Shown: positions 17,552 through 27,259 of the stretch, piece after piece
Numbering within the stretch: the first letter of the stretch is position 1
How the letters are laid out: each line of letters opens with the position of its first letter
NCBI GenBank assembly: GCA_965365345.1
Contig: CBDUBH010000001.1
Location: 1 to 64,000 of the forward strand
Direction of reading: 5' to 3'
Length of the DNA stretch: 64,000 nucleotides
Source: CBDUBH01 sp965365345
GTDB lineage: Bacteria; Bacteroidota; Ignavibacteria; Ignavibacteriales; SURF-24
The notes under the pieces: generated by a model
Told to the model about the DNA's origin: nothing
Seen by the model: the letters and a program-made list of their open reading frames with translations, nothing else
The model's database searches: none
Program-made: the position numbers and the translations under genes

Positions 17552-19462
17552 TCATTTTTTCACGAATACAATTTGAGACTTATCCGATTTAACAACTTCC
17601 GAAAAGAAACTTCTGTATTCAGAATATTTTTCTGCCGGAATGCTGTACTCATCAATTTTTAATTCACGCGTGTACAAAATTGTATTTTCATTTATCAAAT
17701 TTGTTTTTACCGAAAATTTGCCGAACGATGACTCCAAATTAATTTCCCCGGGTATCGCTTCGATTTTGTATCCTTCGGGAATTTTACAATAGACCGAATC
17801 TTTATCCAAATAAGGAAAAACGAATCTTACGGGAGATTTTCTTTCTGTAATATTTTTTGGTGCAGTATTTCTTTTTTCCATAATATTTGGCTTAAAGAAA
17901 ATTCTATTTCCTGAAATTGAGGCGTATAATGGAATTGTCACCTTCAACTCCAAATTTATTTCCGGCTTTGATGAATTTAATCCATCAAAATTAAAATTCT
18001 GTAATCTGGCATCGGCAACGCCCAAATTTTTTACTATCCAAAGTTCGCGTTCCTGCACGGTTGCATTTTCAACATTTCCTCTAATTCTATCTGTTTGATT
18101 TCCGTTCCAAACAGTTTTTGAATTAACCTCAGCATTTCCTTTTACATCTAAATTCACTTCTGAAATTCTTGTTTGAAAATTTTCTCCGGAATTTTTTTTC
18201 GGCGTTGAAATTAATACTCCGCCTTCGGAAGTTATCATCAAAGCTTTTCTGTTTTCATTTGTGTATCCGATATGATTCGGTGGAATTGTTTGACTCGTAC
18301 ATTCAAGCCAAACTGTATCTTTTTCCAAAGGAACGCAAACAATTACATGATTGAATTGATTGCTCGGAAATTCACTTATAAGCGGAAATCTTTTACTTCC
18401 GTTATTTATTAAAACCGGATAAGATTTAATTCCTGCTTCATTCAATATTGAAACCATATAATTTGAAAGCGCCTTGCAATCGCCGTAACCTTTTTCGTAA
18501 ACAAATTTTGCATCGAAAGGCTGCCAGCCGCCAATTCCAAGTTGAATACTTACATAGCGCGTTTTTGATTGCATGTATTTGTAAAGTTTTTCGATCTTTG
18601 TGTGAATTTCATCATCAGGATCTACAAGATTTTTAATTTCATTTATTGCCGGTTGAGGAAGTTGATTTTTATTTTTGCTTAAATTATAGAACCAAAGTCC
18701 AAAATCTTTCCATGATTTCATACTTCCTTCGTAACCGGAAATTTCAAAATTTTCAGGCGCAATTTTTACAATTGAAGTAACATCTTCAATATCATCACCG
18801 TAAACATCTTCGGAAAGTTTTGGAATTTCTTTTTCTTCCCAAAGATAGATTTTTTTCCCGCCGTTTATGAAAATTTCAGGTTTAACGGAATCCGCATTTA
18901 CCCAATAACGAAGTTCAAAATCCTTATCGCAAACAACTTCAAATCTGCTTTGCTCAATAGGATTTAAACTTTCCTGGCATCGCCAGGTCGGCCAATTAAT
19001 ATATCCATCATATGAGATCTCATAAGTAAATTCAACAGTATATGGAAAAACATTATGATACAGACTTGCAATTTTTACACGCGAATCATCAAACAAAGTA
19101 TATCCATCAACAGCGCTGTAATCTTCAATATCGGAACTTTTTAGTTTTTTAATTTCATTTCCTTCAGCATCAAATAATTTGCCTTCAAGATCCTTTACTT
19201 TATGAAATTTATCATACCATAAAACTATTTTTCCGTAATCCCGATCTTTTTGATGAAAAATCGTTATTGCTCTTTTTACTTTTTCGGTTGCGCTGTTACG
19301 GTTTTTTATTTCGAATTTTGTTGATTTAACTCTTACGGCAGATGTCGCATCAAACAATATATTTTTATTTATTCTTTTTACGTCATATTCTTTTTCGCTT
19401 GCCCGCACACCGCTTAACAAAAAAATTAAGAGCAATAAAAAAGTTAAATTTATTTTTTTCAT
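17552..19462 (-). CDS. DUF3857 / transglutaminase-like secreted protein
   Basis: 636 residues with a signal peptide (MKKINLTFLLLLIFLLSGVRAS). The N-terminal region (to about residue 250) is DUF3857-like (YGKIVLWYDKFHKVKDLEG, VFPYTVEFTYEISYDG); about 270-390 is a transglutaminase-like core with Cys in YGDCKALSNYMVSIL and His in SNQFNHVIVCV; the C-terminal part resembles DUF3858. Such proteins are frequent in Bacteroidota as tandem pairs, with unknown function. It lies 29 bp downstream of its broken paralogue and shares its strand. The potential catalytic Cys and His are retained here, unlike in the upstream paralogue. Confidence 0.85.
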   Translation of the reverse strand: MKKINLTFLLLLIFLLSGVRASEKEYDVKRINKNILFDATSAVRVKSTKFEIKNRNSATEKVKRAITIFHQKDRDYGKIVLWYDKFHKVKDLEGKLFDAEGNEIKKLKSSDIEDYSAVDGYTLFDDSRVKIASLYHNVFPYTVEFTYEISYDGYINWPTWRCQESLNPIEQSRFEVVCDKDFELRYWVNADSVKPEIFINGGKKIYLWEEKEIPKLSEDVYGDDIEDVTSIVKIAPENFEISGYEGSMKSWKDFGLWFYNLSKNKNQLPQPAINEIKNLVDPDDEIHTKIEKLYKYMQSKTRYVSIQLGIGGWQPFDAKFVYEKGYGDCKALSNYMVSILNEAGIKSYPVLINNGSKRFPLISEFPSNQFNHVIVCVPLEKDTVWLECTSQTIPPNHIGYTNENRKALMITSEGGVLISTPKKNSGENFQTRISEVNLDVKGNAEVNSKTVWNGNQTDRIRGNVENATVQERELWIVKNLGVADARLQNFNFDGLNSSKPEINLELKVTIPLYASISGNRIFFKPNIMEKRNTAPKNITERKSPVRFVFPYLDKDSVYCKIPEGYKIEAIPGEINLESSFGKFSVKTNLINENTILYTRELKIDEYSIPAEKYSEYRSFFSEVVKSDKSQIVFVKK

Positions 19463-19491
19463 TTACTGTCTTTTGTTTTTTGAAATTCTAT

Positions 19492-21522
19492 TTATTTTAC
19501 AGCCGAAGTTTGAACAGCAGTTTCAGATGTATTCTTTTTTTGTAAAACTATTTGCTCAGCTTCTGCGGCAATCATCTTTGAATAAAATTCTCTTAAAGCA
19601 TTGTAAAATTGTGCTTTTACTTCAATTGATTTTACCGTGTATTTTGTTAAAAATTGAATTTGATTTTCTGTTACGCTGATTTTGCGTGAGTATGTAACTC
19701 CTCCAACTGCTGCCGAGTAAGTCAGATCTTTCGGCATCTCCTTGATCTCGTATCCTTCCGGAATGTATAAATTTGTAAGAATTGTATAATTTGATCTGTA
19801 TCCGTAATCAATTGGAAATCTTCTTATATTAGTTTTAAGCGGATTTTCATCAGAGCGATGAATAATTTGCGGAGTTATATAAATAAAATCGCCGTTTGAA
19901 TGTGCGTAATTATCGGCTGAAACCGAGGCTTTGAACTCAATTGGGGAATTAATTTCATCTTTTCCTGTAATTTGAACAGAATCCAAATGCAATCCGCTTT
20001 TTTCAGAGGCAAAAATATCTTTAGCTACTTCAATTTCACTTTTGTCTTTTAATTTGGAACGAATGCTTAAACTTCCATATTAAGAATATTGATCTGTAAG
20101 GTTTCCGCTTAATGACCCATCTTCATTTAAATAAATATTCGAAATTGATCTTACCGTATGTTGTTTATCGGAAGTAAAATCGACCCATTCAACCTCATTT
20201 TTTTTAATTACCAAACCTTTAATATTCAAAACTTTTTTGGGAAGAATATCGATCGGTCGCAAAGGATCGGTAGCATCTATATTATAAATTTTTTCACCGA
20301 TTTTAACTCTTGCCATTACATAATTAAATTGTGAAACAATCGGATATAAAGTTTGAAGTTTTCCGTTTCCGCGTGTGCTTAAAATCACAGGTTCACCTTC
20401 AATTCCTGCACATTTCAGCATTGAAAGAAGCAGAAAAGTAATTTCTGCACTGTTTGCTTCTTTTTTTTCGAGAACTTCATTTACATCAAGATCCGCAAAA
20501 ATTCTGCTTGCTTTATTCCAGGTTATTGATCTTGAAACCCAATCATAAATTGCAAATAATTTTTGTTCGGGATCAACTAAATCTTTTGTAATAATTTCAA
20601 CTTGTTTTTTAACTTTTCTTGTATCATCAATTTTTCTACTGAAATTTTTTGAATCCATTAATTCTTTGGAAAAACTTGACCAAGTATTTAAAACATTTTT
20701 CCAGGGCACTCCCGGAAATGAGTAACCCGCTAATTGAAGTTCCACTTTATTTACATAATCATCAGTAGTTGTCATAAATGCTTCTTCACGGATTGCCGGT
20801 GCATCTTTTACAACCCAACGGTTAAAAGTGCAAGGAATAATTTTTCTTTGCATATAGTTTGCTGTTGTGCCTGAAAATACTTTTGAATCTTCATAAGTTT
20901 CTTGTACAAAATAATCTTCATAACCTTTTCTGATAGCTGAATAAGAAATCGTTAATGGTGAAATTACTCTGTATTCACTCCATAAAACCGGTTCTTCGTG
21001 TTGAAAGGTCCAATCTTTTATTTGAAACAAATTGTTTGCATCGATTTTATATGAAACTTCAATAACGGAGCCAACTTTTAAACCGGGTAATGTAAATTTA
21101 TAATCAACACGTCCATTGGCAACTTTTTCTTTGAAAACATCTTTTTTAGGCATTTCTATTTTTTCAATTTTTCCGTTTTCATCAAGATTATAGGTTGCGG
21201 CTTTTATATCTGTTATTCTTTCTTCACTTCCTTTTTCGTAAACTCGGATTGAAAATGTTCCCCATTCAAATCCTTTTGTTGTCAAAATTTTAACACGCAA
21301 ATGTCTTGTAAACTCAACATTTAGCTCATCGCCGACTTGTGAAACTCCGAAATCGCAAAGAATAACCGCAGAAGCGTTTGTATCTTGCGGAAAAGATTTC
21401 ATTTCTAATTCTGCTTTTGGAATTTCTCCTCAAACAATCGGAGCATCCTGCGCAAAAGCGCTTAAAGAACTAATAAAATAAATGATTATTAAAATGGCGA
21501 AATGTTTTGATTTAAGATTCAT
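19492..21522 (-). pseudogene. DUF3857/transglutaminase-like protein interrupted by two in-frame stop codons
   Basis: One continuous reading frame of 677 codons from the ATG at 21522 (signal peptide MNLKSKHFAILIIIYFISS...FAQ) to the stop at 19492, broken by TGA at 21430-21432 (codon 31) and TAA at 20080-20082 (codon 481). Sequence before and after each stop is collinear in the same frame, so these are point nonsense changes, not frameshifts. The TGA falls where family members usually have a tryptophan (PIV-stop-GEIPKAELEMKSFP). The transglutaminase core has lost its Cys and His (KEANSAEITFLLL, QFNYVMA), common in this subgroup. Either a decaying gene or base errors in the assembly. UGA ends other genes here (for example paaJ), so recoding is unlikely. 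Confidence 0.8.
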
Positions 21523-21770
21523 TACTTCTCCCGGTTAATAAGAAAATTCAAACTTAAACTTTCGGAAATTAACAAATAAATTTTCAATTATCTGATTTGA
21601 ACGAAAACTTTTTACAAAAATTTTGTTTTCTTCTTTATTATATATTTTGAAATCATTAATCCTCGGAAATTTATTTTAAATTTTTTCAATTTTTTTATCA
21701 AATCAATTTTCAAATTAATTTCGTAATTTTAATTCTGTATTTTTCATTCAAACTCTACAAAGGAAACTAA

Positions 21771-23540
21771 ATGATTCGAAATTCAATTATAAAAAATATT
21801 TTTGCTGTAATTTTCATTTTTACAATTTCAATAAACGCACAAACCGTAAAATTAAAAATTATTGAAACAAGCGATGTTCATGGAACAATTTATCCTTATG
21901 ATTTTCGCGATGCAAAGGATTTTAATTCATCTTTGGCTCATGTTTCAACTTTTGTAAAAGAAGAACGCAATAAAAAAGATCAGGAAGTAATTTTACTTGA
22001 TAACGGCGATATTTTACAGGGACAGCCGGCTGTTTATTATTTCAATTTTGAAAAAACCGATGTGCCGAATCTTTACGCGCGCGCAATGAATTTCATGAAA
22101 TACGATGCGGGCGGAGTTGGAAATCACGATATTGAAACAGGTCATCCGGTTTATGATAAATTCAATAAAGAAATCAATTTTCCTTGGCTTGCAGCAAATG
22201 CGGTTCATAAAAATTCCGGCAAACCATATTTCAAACCTTACACAATCATAAATAAAAAAGGCGTTAAAGTTGCTGTGCTCGGACTTATAACTCCCGCAAT
22301 TCCGAAATGGTTGCCTGAACAAATTTGGGAAGGAATGGAATTTAACGATATGATCGAATCGGCAAAATTTTGGGTAAATGAAATCAAGCAAAAAGAAAAT
22401 CCCGATGTTTTGATTGGACTTTTTCACGCAGGAGTTGATTATGATTACAACAATCAAAAAGCTGATGATCATAAAAATGAAAATGCTTCTAAATTGATCG
22501 CGCAGCAAGTTGCGGGATTTGATATCGTTTTTGTAGGGCACGATCACAAGATTTGGAATTATTTTGAAAAAGGTCCAAACGGAAATGAAGTTTTAATTAT
22601 GGGTCCAACCAGCGGCGCGCGAAATGTTGCGGCAACGGAAGTTGTTTTGAATTATGATAAAGAAAGTAAATCTTGGGATATAGTTGATAAATCGGGTGAA
22701 ATTGTAGAAATGAAAAATTTCAAAGCCGATGAAGAATTTATGAATAAATTTCAAAATGAATTTGAAGAAGTAAAAAAATATGTTTCAAAAGAGATCGGCG
22801 AATTTACAAAAACAATTACTACAAAAGAATCAATGTTTGGAAATTCAGATTTTGTTGATTTGATCCATAAAATTCAGTTGGAAATTACTGATGCCGATAT
22901 TTCATTTGCGGCACCGCTCGCTTTTAATACTTCAATAGATTCAGGAAAAGTTTATGTAAAAGATATGTTTAATCTTTACCGTTACGAAAATTTACTTTAC
23001 ACAATGCAGTTAAGCGGAAAAGAAATTAAAGATTATCTTGAATATTCATACGCAAATTGGTTCAACACAATGAAAAATGAAAATGATAATCTTTTAAAAT
23101 TCAAAAAAGATGAAAAAGGGAATTTGAAATATTCCGAAAGAAATAATTCACCTGAACTTGCAAAAGCATTTTACAATTTTTCATCAGCTGCCGGAATAAA
23201 TTATGTTGTTGATGTTTCCAAACCGGAAGGTGAAAAAGTTACAATTACATCAATGGCTGACGGAAGCAAATTTGATTTGGATAAAAATTACAAAGTCGCG
23301 GTAAATTCATATCGCGGAAACGGCGGCGGCGGACATTTAACCGAAGGCGCAAAAATTCATAAAGATGAACTTTCAAAAAGAATTTTAACTTCGACCGATA
23401 AAGATTTAAGATTTTATTTGATGAAATGGATCGAACAGAAAAAAGTTGTGAATCCCGAAGCAATCGGAAATTGGAAAGTCGTTCCTGAAACTTGGCATCA
23501 AAAAGGAAAAGAAAAAGATTTCAAACTTTTGTATGATTAA
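21771..23540 (+). CDS. Secreted 5'-nucleotidase / 2',3'-cyclic-nucleotide phosphodiesterase family enzyme
   Basis: 589 residues with a signal peptide ending INAQ at about residue 24. The metallophosphatase domain shows the di-metal motifs D35-V-H37, D77-N-G-D80, GNHD (N118-H119-D120), LFHAGVDYD and GHDH. The C-terminal 5'-nucleotidase domain starts near residue 340 and contains NLYRYENLLYTMQLSGKEIKDYLE and a glycine-rich YRGNGGGGHL substrate loop. The family hydrolyses nucleoside monophosphates or cyclic nucleotides in the periplasm for phosphate and nucleoside scavenging. The sequence resembles CpdB/YfkN-like members; exact substrate cannot be told. Followed by terminator-like elements at 23572-23604 and 23720-23753. 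Confidence 0.9.
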   Translation: MIRNSIIKNIFAVIFIFTISINAQTVKLKIIETSDVHGTIYPYDFRDAKDFNSSLAHVSTFVKEERNKKDQEVILLDNGDILQGQPAVYYFNFEKTDVPNLYARAMNFMKYDAGGVGNHDIETGHPVYDKFNKEINFPWLAANAVHKNSGKPYFKPYTIINKKGVKVAVLGLITPAIPKWLPEQIWEGMEFNDMIESAKFWVNEIKQKENPDVLIGLFHAGVDYDYNNQKADDHKNENASKLIAQQVAGFDIVFVGHDHKIWNYFEKGPNGNEVLIMGPTSGARNVAATEVVLNYDKESKSWDIVDKSGEIVEMKNFKADEEFMNKFQNEFEEVKKYVSKEIGEFTKTITTKESMFGNSDFVDLIHKIQLEITDADISFAAPLAFNTSIDSGKVYVKDMFNLYRYENLLYTMQLSGKEIKDYLEYSYANWFNTMKNENDNLLKFKKDEKGNLKYSERNNSPELAKAFYNFSSAAGINYVVDVSKPEGEKVTITSMADGSKFDLDKNYKVAVNSYRGNGGGGHLTEGAKIHKDELSKRILTSTDKDLRFYLMKWIEQKKVVNPEAIGNWKVVPETWHQKGKEKDFKLLYD

Positions 23541-23571
23541 TAGATTGAAAATTTAAAAGATTTAAAGATTA

Positions 23572-23604
23572 GCTGTCATTCTCGCTTGTCGAGAATCAGA
23601 CAGC
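23572..23604. repeat. Near-perfect GCTGTCATTCTCG palindromic repeat
   Basis: GCTGTC/GACAGC outer stem and ATTCTCG/CGAGAAT inner stem around a CTTGT loop. The loop and layout match the 40045 terminator, but no T run follows. Confidence 0.75.
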
Positions 23605-23638
23605 GGACAATTCCATACGCAGTGAAATATCTTTGCAG

Positions 23639-23667
23639 TTGTCATTTCGAAGCGGAGCGAGAAATCT
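23639..23667. repeat. GTCATTTCG...CGAGAAATCT repeat
   Basis: GTCATTTCG AAGCGGAGCGAGAAATCT: short stem ATTTC/GAAAT with a GC-rich middle. A related copy lies at 60261-60291 and a degraded one near 5397. Confidence 0.65.
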
Positions 23668-23719
23668 AAAAGAAGCTCGGTCGTTTTACTATTTCGATTT
23701 GACACAACTCTATTTTTTT

Positions 23720-23753
23720 ATTCCCGCTTGCAGGGAATATTTTTTGTTTTTTT
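23720..23753 (+). terminator. Likely terminator of the 5'-nucleotidase gene
   Basis: ATTCCC (23720-23725) pairs with GGGAAT (23733-23738) over GCTTGCA and is followed by ATTTTTTGTTTTTTT. Confidence 0.7.
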
Positions 23754-23770
23754 CAATACAATCCCCTTTA

Positions 23771-23790
23771 TCCCCCTTTTTTAAGGGGGA
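23771..23790. repeat. TCCCCCTT/AAGGGGGA hairpin
   Basis: Perfect 8-bp stem with a TTTT loop; a CCCCTTTATCCCC run precedes it. It lies between the nucleotidase terminator and the hemerythrin-like gene. Confidence 0.65.
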
Positions 23791-23974
23791 ATAATAAAAT
23801 GACTTACAGCTATTAGTAGTTATAAATTTTAATATTACTTGTTTAATCTTTTAATTTTTTATCCTTTCAATCTTTGTATTTTTTCATCTTTATATTTTTT
23901 TACATTCTCAACTTCTCTTTTCCATTTCATCTTTTTCAAAAATCTTTATCTTAAAATAAAAATCATTTGGAAAT

Positions 23975-24427
23975 ATGAAACGTCATCAAAGTTTATATAA
24001 ATTATCGCATGATCATCATCACGGATTAGTAAAAGCACGAAGGTTGATAAATCTTAATTCCGAAAATGAAAATGATTTCAATTCTTTTGCGGAAGATTTT
24101 TTAAAATTTTACAAAGAAGATCTTGTTCAACATTTTCGCGAAGAAGAGGAAATTCTGCTTCCTTATTTTGCAAAATATGTTACGGAAAACAATGAACTTA
24201 TTTTAGAAACTTTCAAACAGCATATCAAAATCCGACAGACAATTTTTGAAATTGACGAAAAGATAAAATCAAAAGGAATCATCAATTTAAATTTGCTACG
24301 TCAAATCGGTAATCTTTTAGATGAACACATAAGATTTGAAGAACGAATCTTGTTTCCTGAAATCGAAAATCATATTCCCGAAAAAGAACTTTTGAAAATT
24401 GAAAAACTTATCAAGAATCAGCTGTAA
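23975..24427 (+). CDS. Hemerythrin-like (HHE) cation-binding protein
   Basis: 150 residues, a four-helix bundle. Metal-ligand pattern of the HHE family: SHDHHHGL near residues 11-18, HFREEEEILLPYF (H..E), a further His in TFKQHIKIRQ, and DEHIRFEERILFPEIE near the C-terminus. HHE proteins bind a di-iron centre and sense or store oxygen, nitric oxide or iron; the exact role cannot be told. It stands alone, flanked by the palindrome-rich gap upstream and an outer-membrane protein gene downstream. Confidence 0.85.
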   Translation: MKRHQSLYKLSHDHHHGLVKARRLINLNSENENDFNSFAEDFLKFYKEDLVQHFREEEEILLPYFAKYVTENNELILETFKQHIKIRQTIFEIDEKIKSKGIINLNLLRQIGNLLDEHIRFEERILFPEIENHIPEKELLKIEKLIKNQL

Positions 24428-24618
24428 CAACTGATTTCCTTGACTTTTTATTTAATTTTTATAGTAAAATCTTACTTTTTACTACTTATTCTTTTAAATA
24501 TTAAAAGTCAAATCTAAATGCATATAGCAATTCATAGCATATTTTTAAAAAACTTCTATATTGAATTATGTACGATGTTATTTATGTAGATCATATGTTT
24601 AACAATTTGAGAGGTTTT

Positions 24619-25323
24619 ATGTTCGTTAGATTAGTAGTGTTTTTAATGTTATTTACAGGTTTCGCTTTTGCACAATCAGATACTGTTAAAGTTCATACTG
24701 AAGTTAAAGACAGTGTAACAATAAAAGAAGGCGCACCTGAAAATCAGCAAACCGTAATAATCAATCAAAATCAACCTCGTGATACTGTTGAAAAAAGAAG
24801 CGTTGTTTACAGGGAAAAAGAAAAATCCAGATATGAATCAGGAATCGGCTTTGGTCCCATTGTAGGATATCAAAAAGCCGGCGATGCTGAAAGCGGAAGC
24901 TTTTTGTTTGGAGTTCAATTAAGAGCAAAATTGGCATCTGTTTTAGGTATTGAAGGTGCTATAAGTTACAGAACAGAAGAATATGCCAATAATGTTCAAG
25001 TTACAAGTTGGCCGGTAACCGCTACCGGGTTAATTTATGTGTTGCCAAATCTTTACGGTGCAATTGGTGTTGGCTGGCATAATACTTCAATTGAATATGA
25101 TAATGCGGAATTTGATATTGCCGATAAAACTTCATCAAATTTTGGCTGGCACTTAGGCGGCGGAGTTGAAATTCCTGTTTCAGAAATTATTAGTTTATCC
25201 GGTGATCTTCGTTATGTATTTTTAGAGCATGATTTTGAAGATCTTACTGATGCCGCGGCAACAAGCGATGATATTAATAGCAACTTCTATATGATACAGG
25301 TTGGTTTAATTTTTGGTTTCTAA
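24619..25323 (+). CDS. Outer-membrane beta-barrel protein
   Basis: 234 residues from the ATG at 24619, chosen because it starts a signal peptide (MFVRLVVFLMLFTGFAFAQ) and GAGAGG lies at 24609-24614; an ATG at 24568 would add 17 non-signal residues. A charged linker (residues 20-70, TEVKDSVTIKEG, PRDTVEKRSVVYREK) precedes an OmpA/OprF-type small barrel with alternating strands (GIGFGPIVGYQK, FLFGVQLRAKLASVLGIEGAISYR, LYGAIGVGWHN, NFGWHLGGGVEIPVSE, LSGDLRYVFLEHDF) and the C-terminal NFYMIQVGLIFGF ending in Phe as expected for BAM recognition. Function unknown. A clear terminator follows. Confidence 0.8.
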   Translation: MFVRLVVFLMLFTGFAFAQSDTVKVHTEVKDSVTIKEGAPENQQTVIINQNQPRDTVEKRSVVYREKEKSRYESGIGFGPIVGYQKAGDAESGSFLFGVQLRAKLASVLGIEGAISYRTEEYANNVQVTSWPVTATGLIYVLPNLYGAIGVGWHNTSIEYDNAEFDIADKTSSNFGWHLGGGVEIPVSEIISLSGDLRYVFLEHDFEDLTDAAATSDDINSNFYMIQVGLIFGF

Positions 25324-25343
25324 TTCTATTTATTAATTTAAAA

Positions 25344-25378
25344 GAAGAGCCCGATTTTATCGGGCTTTTCTTTTTTCT
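25344..25378 (+). terminator. Intrinsic terminator after the outer-membrane protein gene
   Basis: AGCCCGAT (25348-25355), loop TTT, ATCGGGCT (25359-25366), then TTTCTTTTTTC. Confidence 0.92.
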
Positions 25379-25445
25379 CACGTTTTATATTTCATTTCAA
25401 TTTAATTTTACGTTGATTTATTTTATAATCATTTAGAGGAAGTAT

Positions 25446-27242
25446 TTGTCGGAAAATATTCTTTTACAATTATCTTTTGTTATTGCAGGCGGAATTATTG
25501 CTCAATGGATTTCATGGCGTTTTAAGTTTCCATCAATTTTACTTCTTATAATTGCCGGAATTATTATAGGTCCGGTCTTAAATTTGTTTGATCCCGATAA
25601 AGCATTCGGCGAATTATTATTCCCGGTTGTTTCTATTTTTGTTGCCATAATTCTTTTTGAAGGCGGATTAAATCTAAAGTTTAAAGAACTTAAAACCACA
25701 AAACAAATTATTTTAAGACTTATAAGCATTGGAATTCTTGTCACATGGGTTTTAATTACTGCTGCCGCTTATTACATTTTAAAATTAGATTTTCTTCTTT
25801 CACTTCTTTTGGGTGCAATTTTAGTTGTAACCGGTCCCACAGTTATAATTCCGCTTCTTCGTGAGATTAAAATTGGCGGACAAATTAATTCCATTACAAA
25901 ATGGGAAGGAATTGTTAATGATCCTGTGGGCGCTTTAATTGCCGTTCTTGTTTATGAATCAATTGTTTCAAAAGGATTAGCGCAGGCTGCATCTTTTACA
26001 ATTTTCGGAATCTTAAAAACCGTTTTTATTTCTTCAGTAATCGGTTTAATTGCAGGAATATTCTTAGTATTTCTTTTAAGAAAAAGATTGATCCCTGATT
26101 ATCTTCAAAATCCGCTTTCAATAAGTTTGATCATAATCGTTTTTGCAATTTCTAATTTGATTCAGCCGGAAAGCGGACTTTTTGCCGTTACTATTTCCGG
26201 TATTTATCTGGCAAATCAAAAATATGCTGCAATTACTCATATTTTAGAATTTAAAGAAAATTTGCGAACGCTCTTTATTACATTTTTATTTATGCTGCTC
26301 GCATCAAGATTAAAAATTGCTGATTTAGAAATGCTTGATTGGAACAGCTTAATTTTTGTTGGAATTTTGATTTTAATTGTACGACCGGCCGCTGTATTTA
26401 TTTCGACTATTAAAACGAATTTAAATTTAAAAGAAAAAATATTTTTAAGCTGGATGGCACCGCGCGGAATTGTTGCCGCTGCAGTTGCCTCGGTTTTTGC
26501 ATTGGAATTAATGCATCAAAATGTTGATTCAGCAAGAGCTTTAACTCCATTGGTTTTCTTAGTTATTATTTCAACAATTTTAGTTTACGGAATTTCCGCA
26601 AGACCGCTTGCAAAATTTTTGAAATTGACAAATAAGGAACCTCGCGGATTTTTGATTTTAGGAGCGCATCCTTTCGCATTAAAAATAGCAAGGATAATAA
26701 AAGAAAATAATTTTGAAACACTATTAGTTGATACGAACCGGCATAACATTTCAAAAGCAAAATTAGCCGGCTTTAATTCATATTACGGAAGTATTTTATC
26801 AGAAAATATTGAAGAGAAACTCGATCTAAATGGCATCGGAAGATTGATCGCATTATCTCCTAACGAAAAAGTAAACTCGCTTGCCGCAATGTATTTTTCT
26901 AAATTTTTTACCAAAGATGAAGTTTACCAGCTTTCATTTGAGCCCGAAGAAGAACAAGAGCAAAAAAGTGTTTCTAAAGATCTTCAAGGAAAATTAATTT
27001 TTGATGATGAACATACATATTATTATTTAGAAGAACATATTGTTAACAATAAAATTAATAGCACCACTTTTACAAAAGAATTTACTTATGACGATTTTTT
27101 AAAAAAGAATGAGGGGAAAGAAATAATAAAACTTTTTTTAATTAACGAAAAAAATAAATTAATAGTTTACTCTGCAGAAGATCAGCCTGTTCCTAAAAGC
27201 GGACAAAAACTTATTTATGTAATAACTCACGAAAACAATTGA
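25446..27242 (+). CDS. Cation:proton antiporter with C-terminal TrkA-N-like domain
   Basis: 598 residues. About twelve membrane segments cover residues 1-395 with the CPA1-type features FKFPSILLLIIAGIIIGP, LFEGGLNLKFKEL, VVTGPTVIIPLLREI, KWEGIVNDPVGALIAVLVYE (the ND pair that carries the ion) and WMAPRGIVAAAVASVFAL. A Rossmann-like RCK/TrkA-N segment follows (GFLILGAHPFALKIARIIKENNFETLLVD). It should exchange Na+ or K+ for H+ and be gated by a nucleotide. The start is TTG at 25446: AGAGGA at 25435-25440 gives correct spacing and no closer ATG exists. The end lies 17 bp from the hydrolase ATG. Confidence 0.88.
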   Translation: MSENILLQLSFVIAGGIIAQWISWRFKFPSILLLIIAGIIIGPVLNLFDPDKAFGELLFPVVSIFVAIILFEGGLNLKFKELKTTKQIILRLISIGILVTWVLITAAAYYILKLDFLLSLLLGAILVVTGPTVIIPLLREIKIGGQINSITKWEGIVNDPVGALIAVLVYESIVSKGLAQAASFTIFGILKTVFISSVIGLIAGIFLVFLLRKRLIPDYLQNPLSISLIIIVFAISNLIQPESGLFAVTISGIYLANQKYAAITHILEFKENLRTLFITFLFMLLASRLKIADLEMLDWNSLIFVGILILIVRPAAVFISTIKTNLNLKEKIFLSWMAPRGIVAAAVASVFALELMHQNVDSARALTPLVFLVIISTILVYGISARPLAKFLKLTNKEPRGFLILGAHPFALKIARIIKENNFETLLVDTNRHNISKAKLAGFNSYYGSILSENIEEKLDLNGIGRLIALSPNEKVNSLAAMYFSKFFTKDEVYQLSFEPEEEQEQKSVSKDLQGKLIFDDEHTYYYLEEHIVNNKINSTTFTKEFTYDDFLKKNEGKEIIKLFLINEKNKLIVYSAEDQPVPKSGQKLIYVITHENN

Positions 27243-27259
27243 AACTTCAATTAACAAAA

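Larger units (their letters stand above)
23541..23974. other. Intergenic region packed with palindromes
   Basis: No gene seen. It holds four separate hairpin-forming elements (23572-23604, 23639-23667, 23720-23753, 23771-23790), the densest set of repeats in the window outside 38346-38625. Confidence 0.7.

Noticed and set aside
21430..21432. Selenocysteine or UGA recoding at codon 31 of the DUF3857 gene
   Set aside because: The family has Trp here, UGA terminates other genes in the window (paaJ, paaC), and the same gene also has a UAA stop.
21620..21650. Bacteroidota-type promoter (TTTG ... TAnnTTTG) before the 5'-nucleotidase gene
   Set aside because: TTTTG and TATATTTTG are present, but the second box has one T too many and the spacing is short; in such AT-rich DNA this is not convincing.
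23771..23790. CRISPR-like or regulatory meaning of the TCCCCCTT/AAGGGGGA hairpin
   Set aside because: Only a single copy with no spacers; treated as a simple hairpin.
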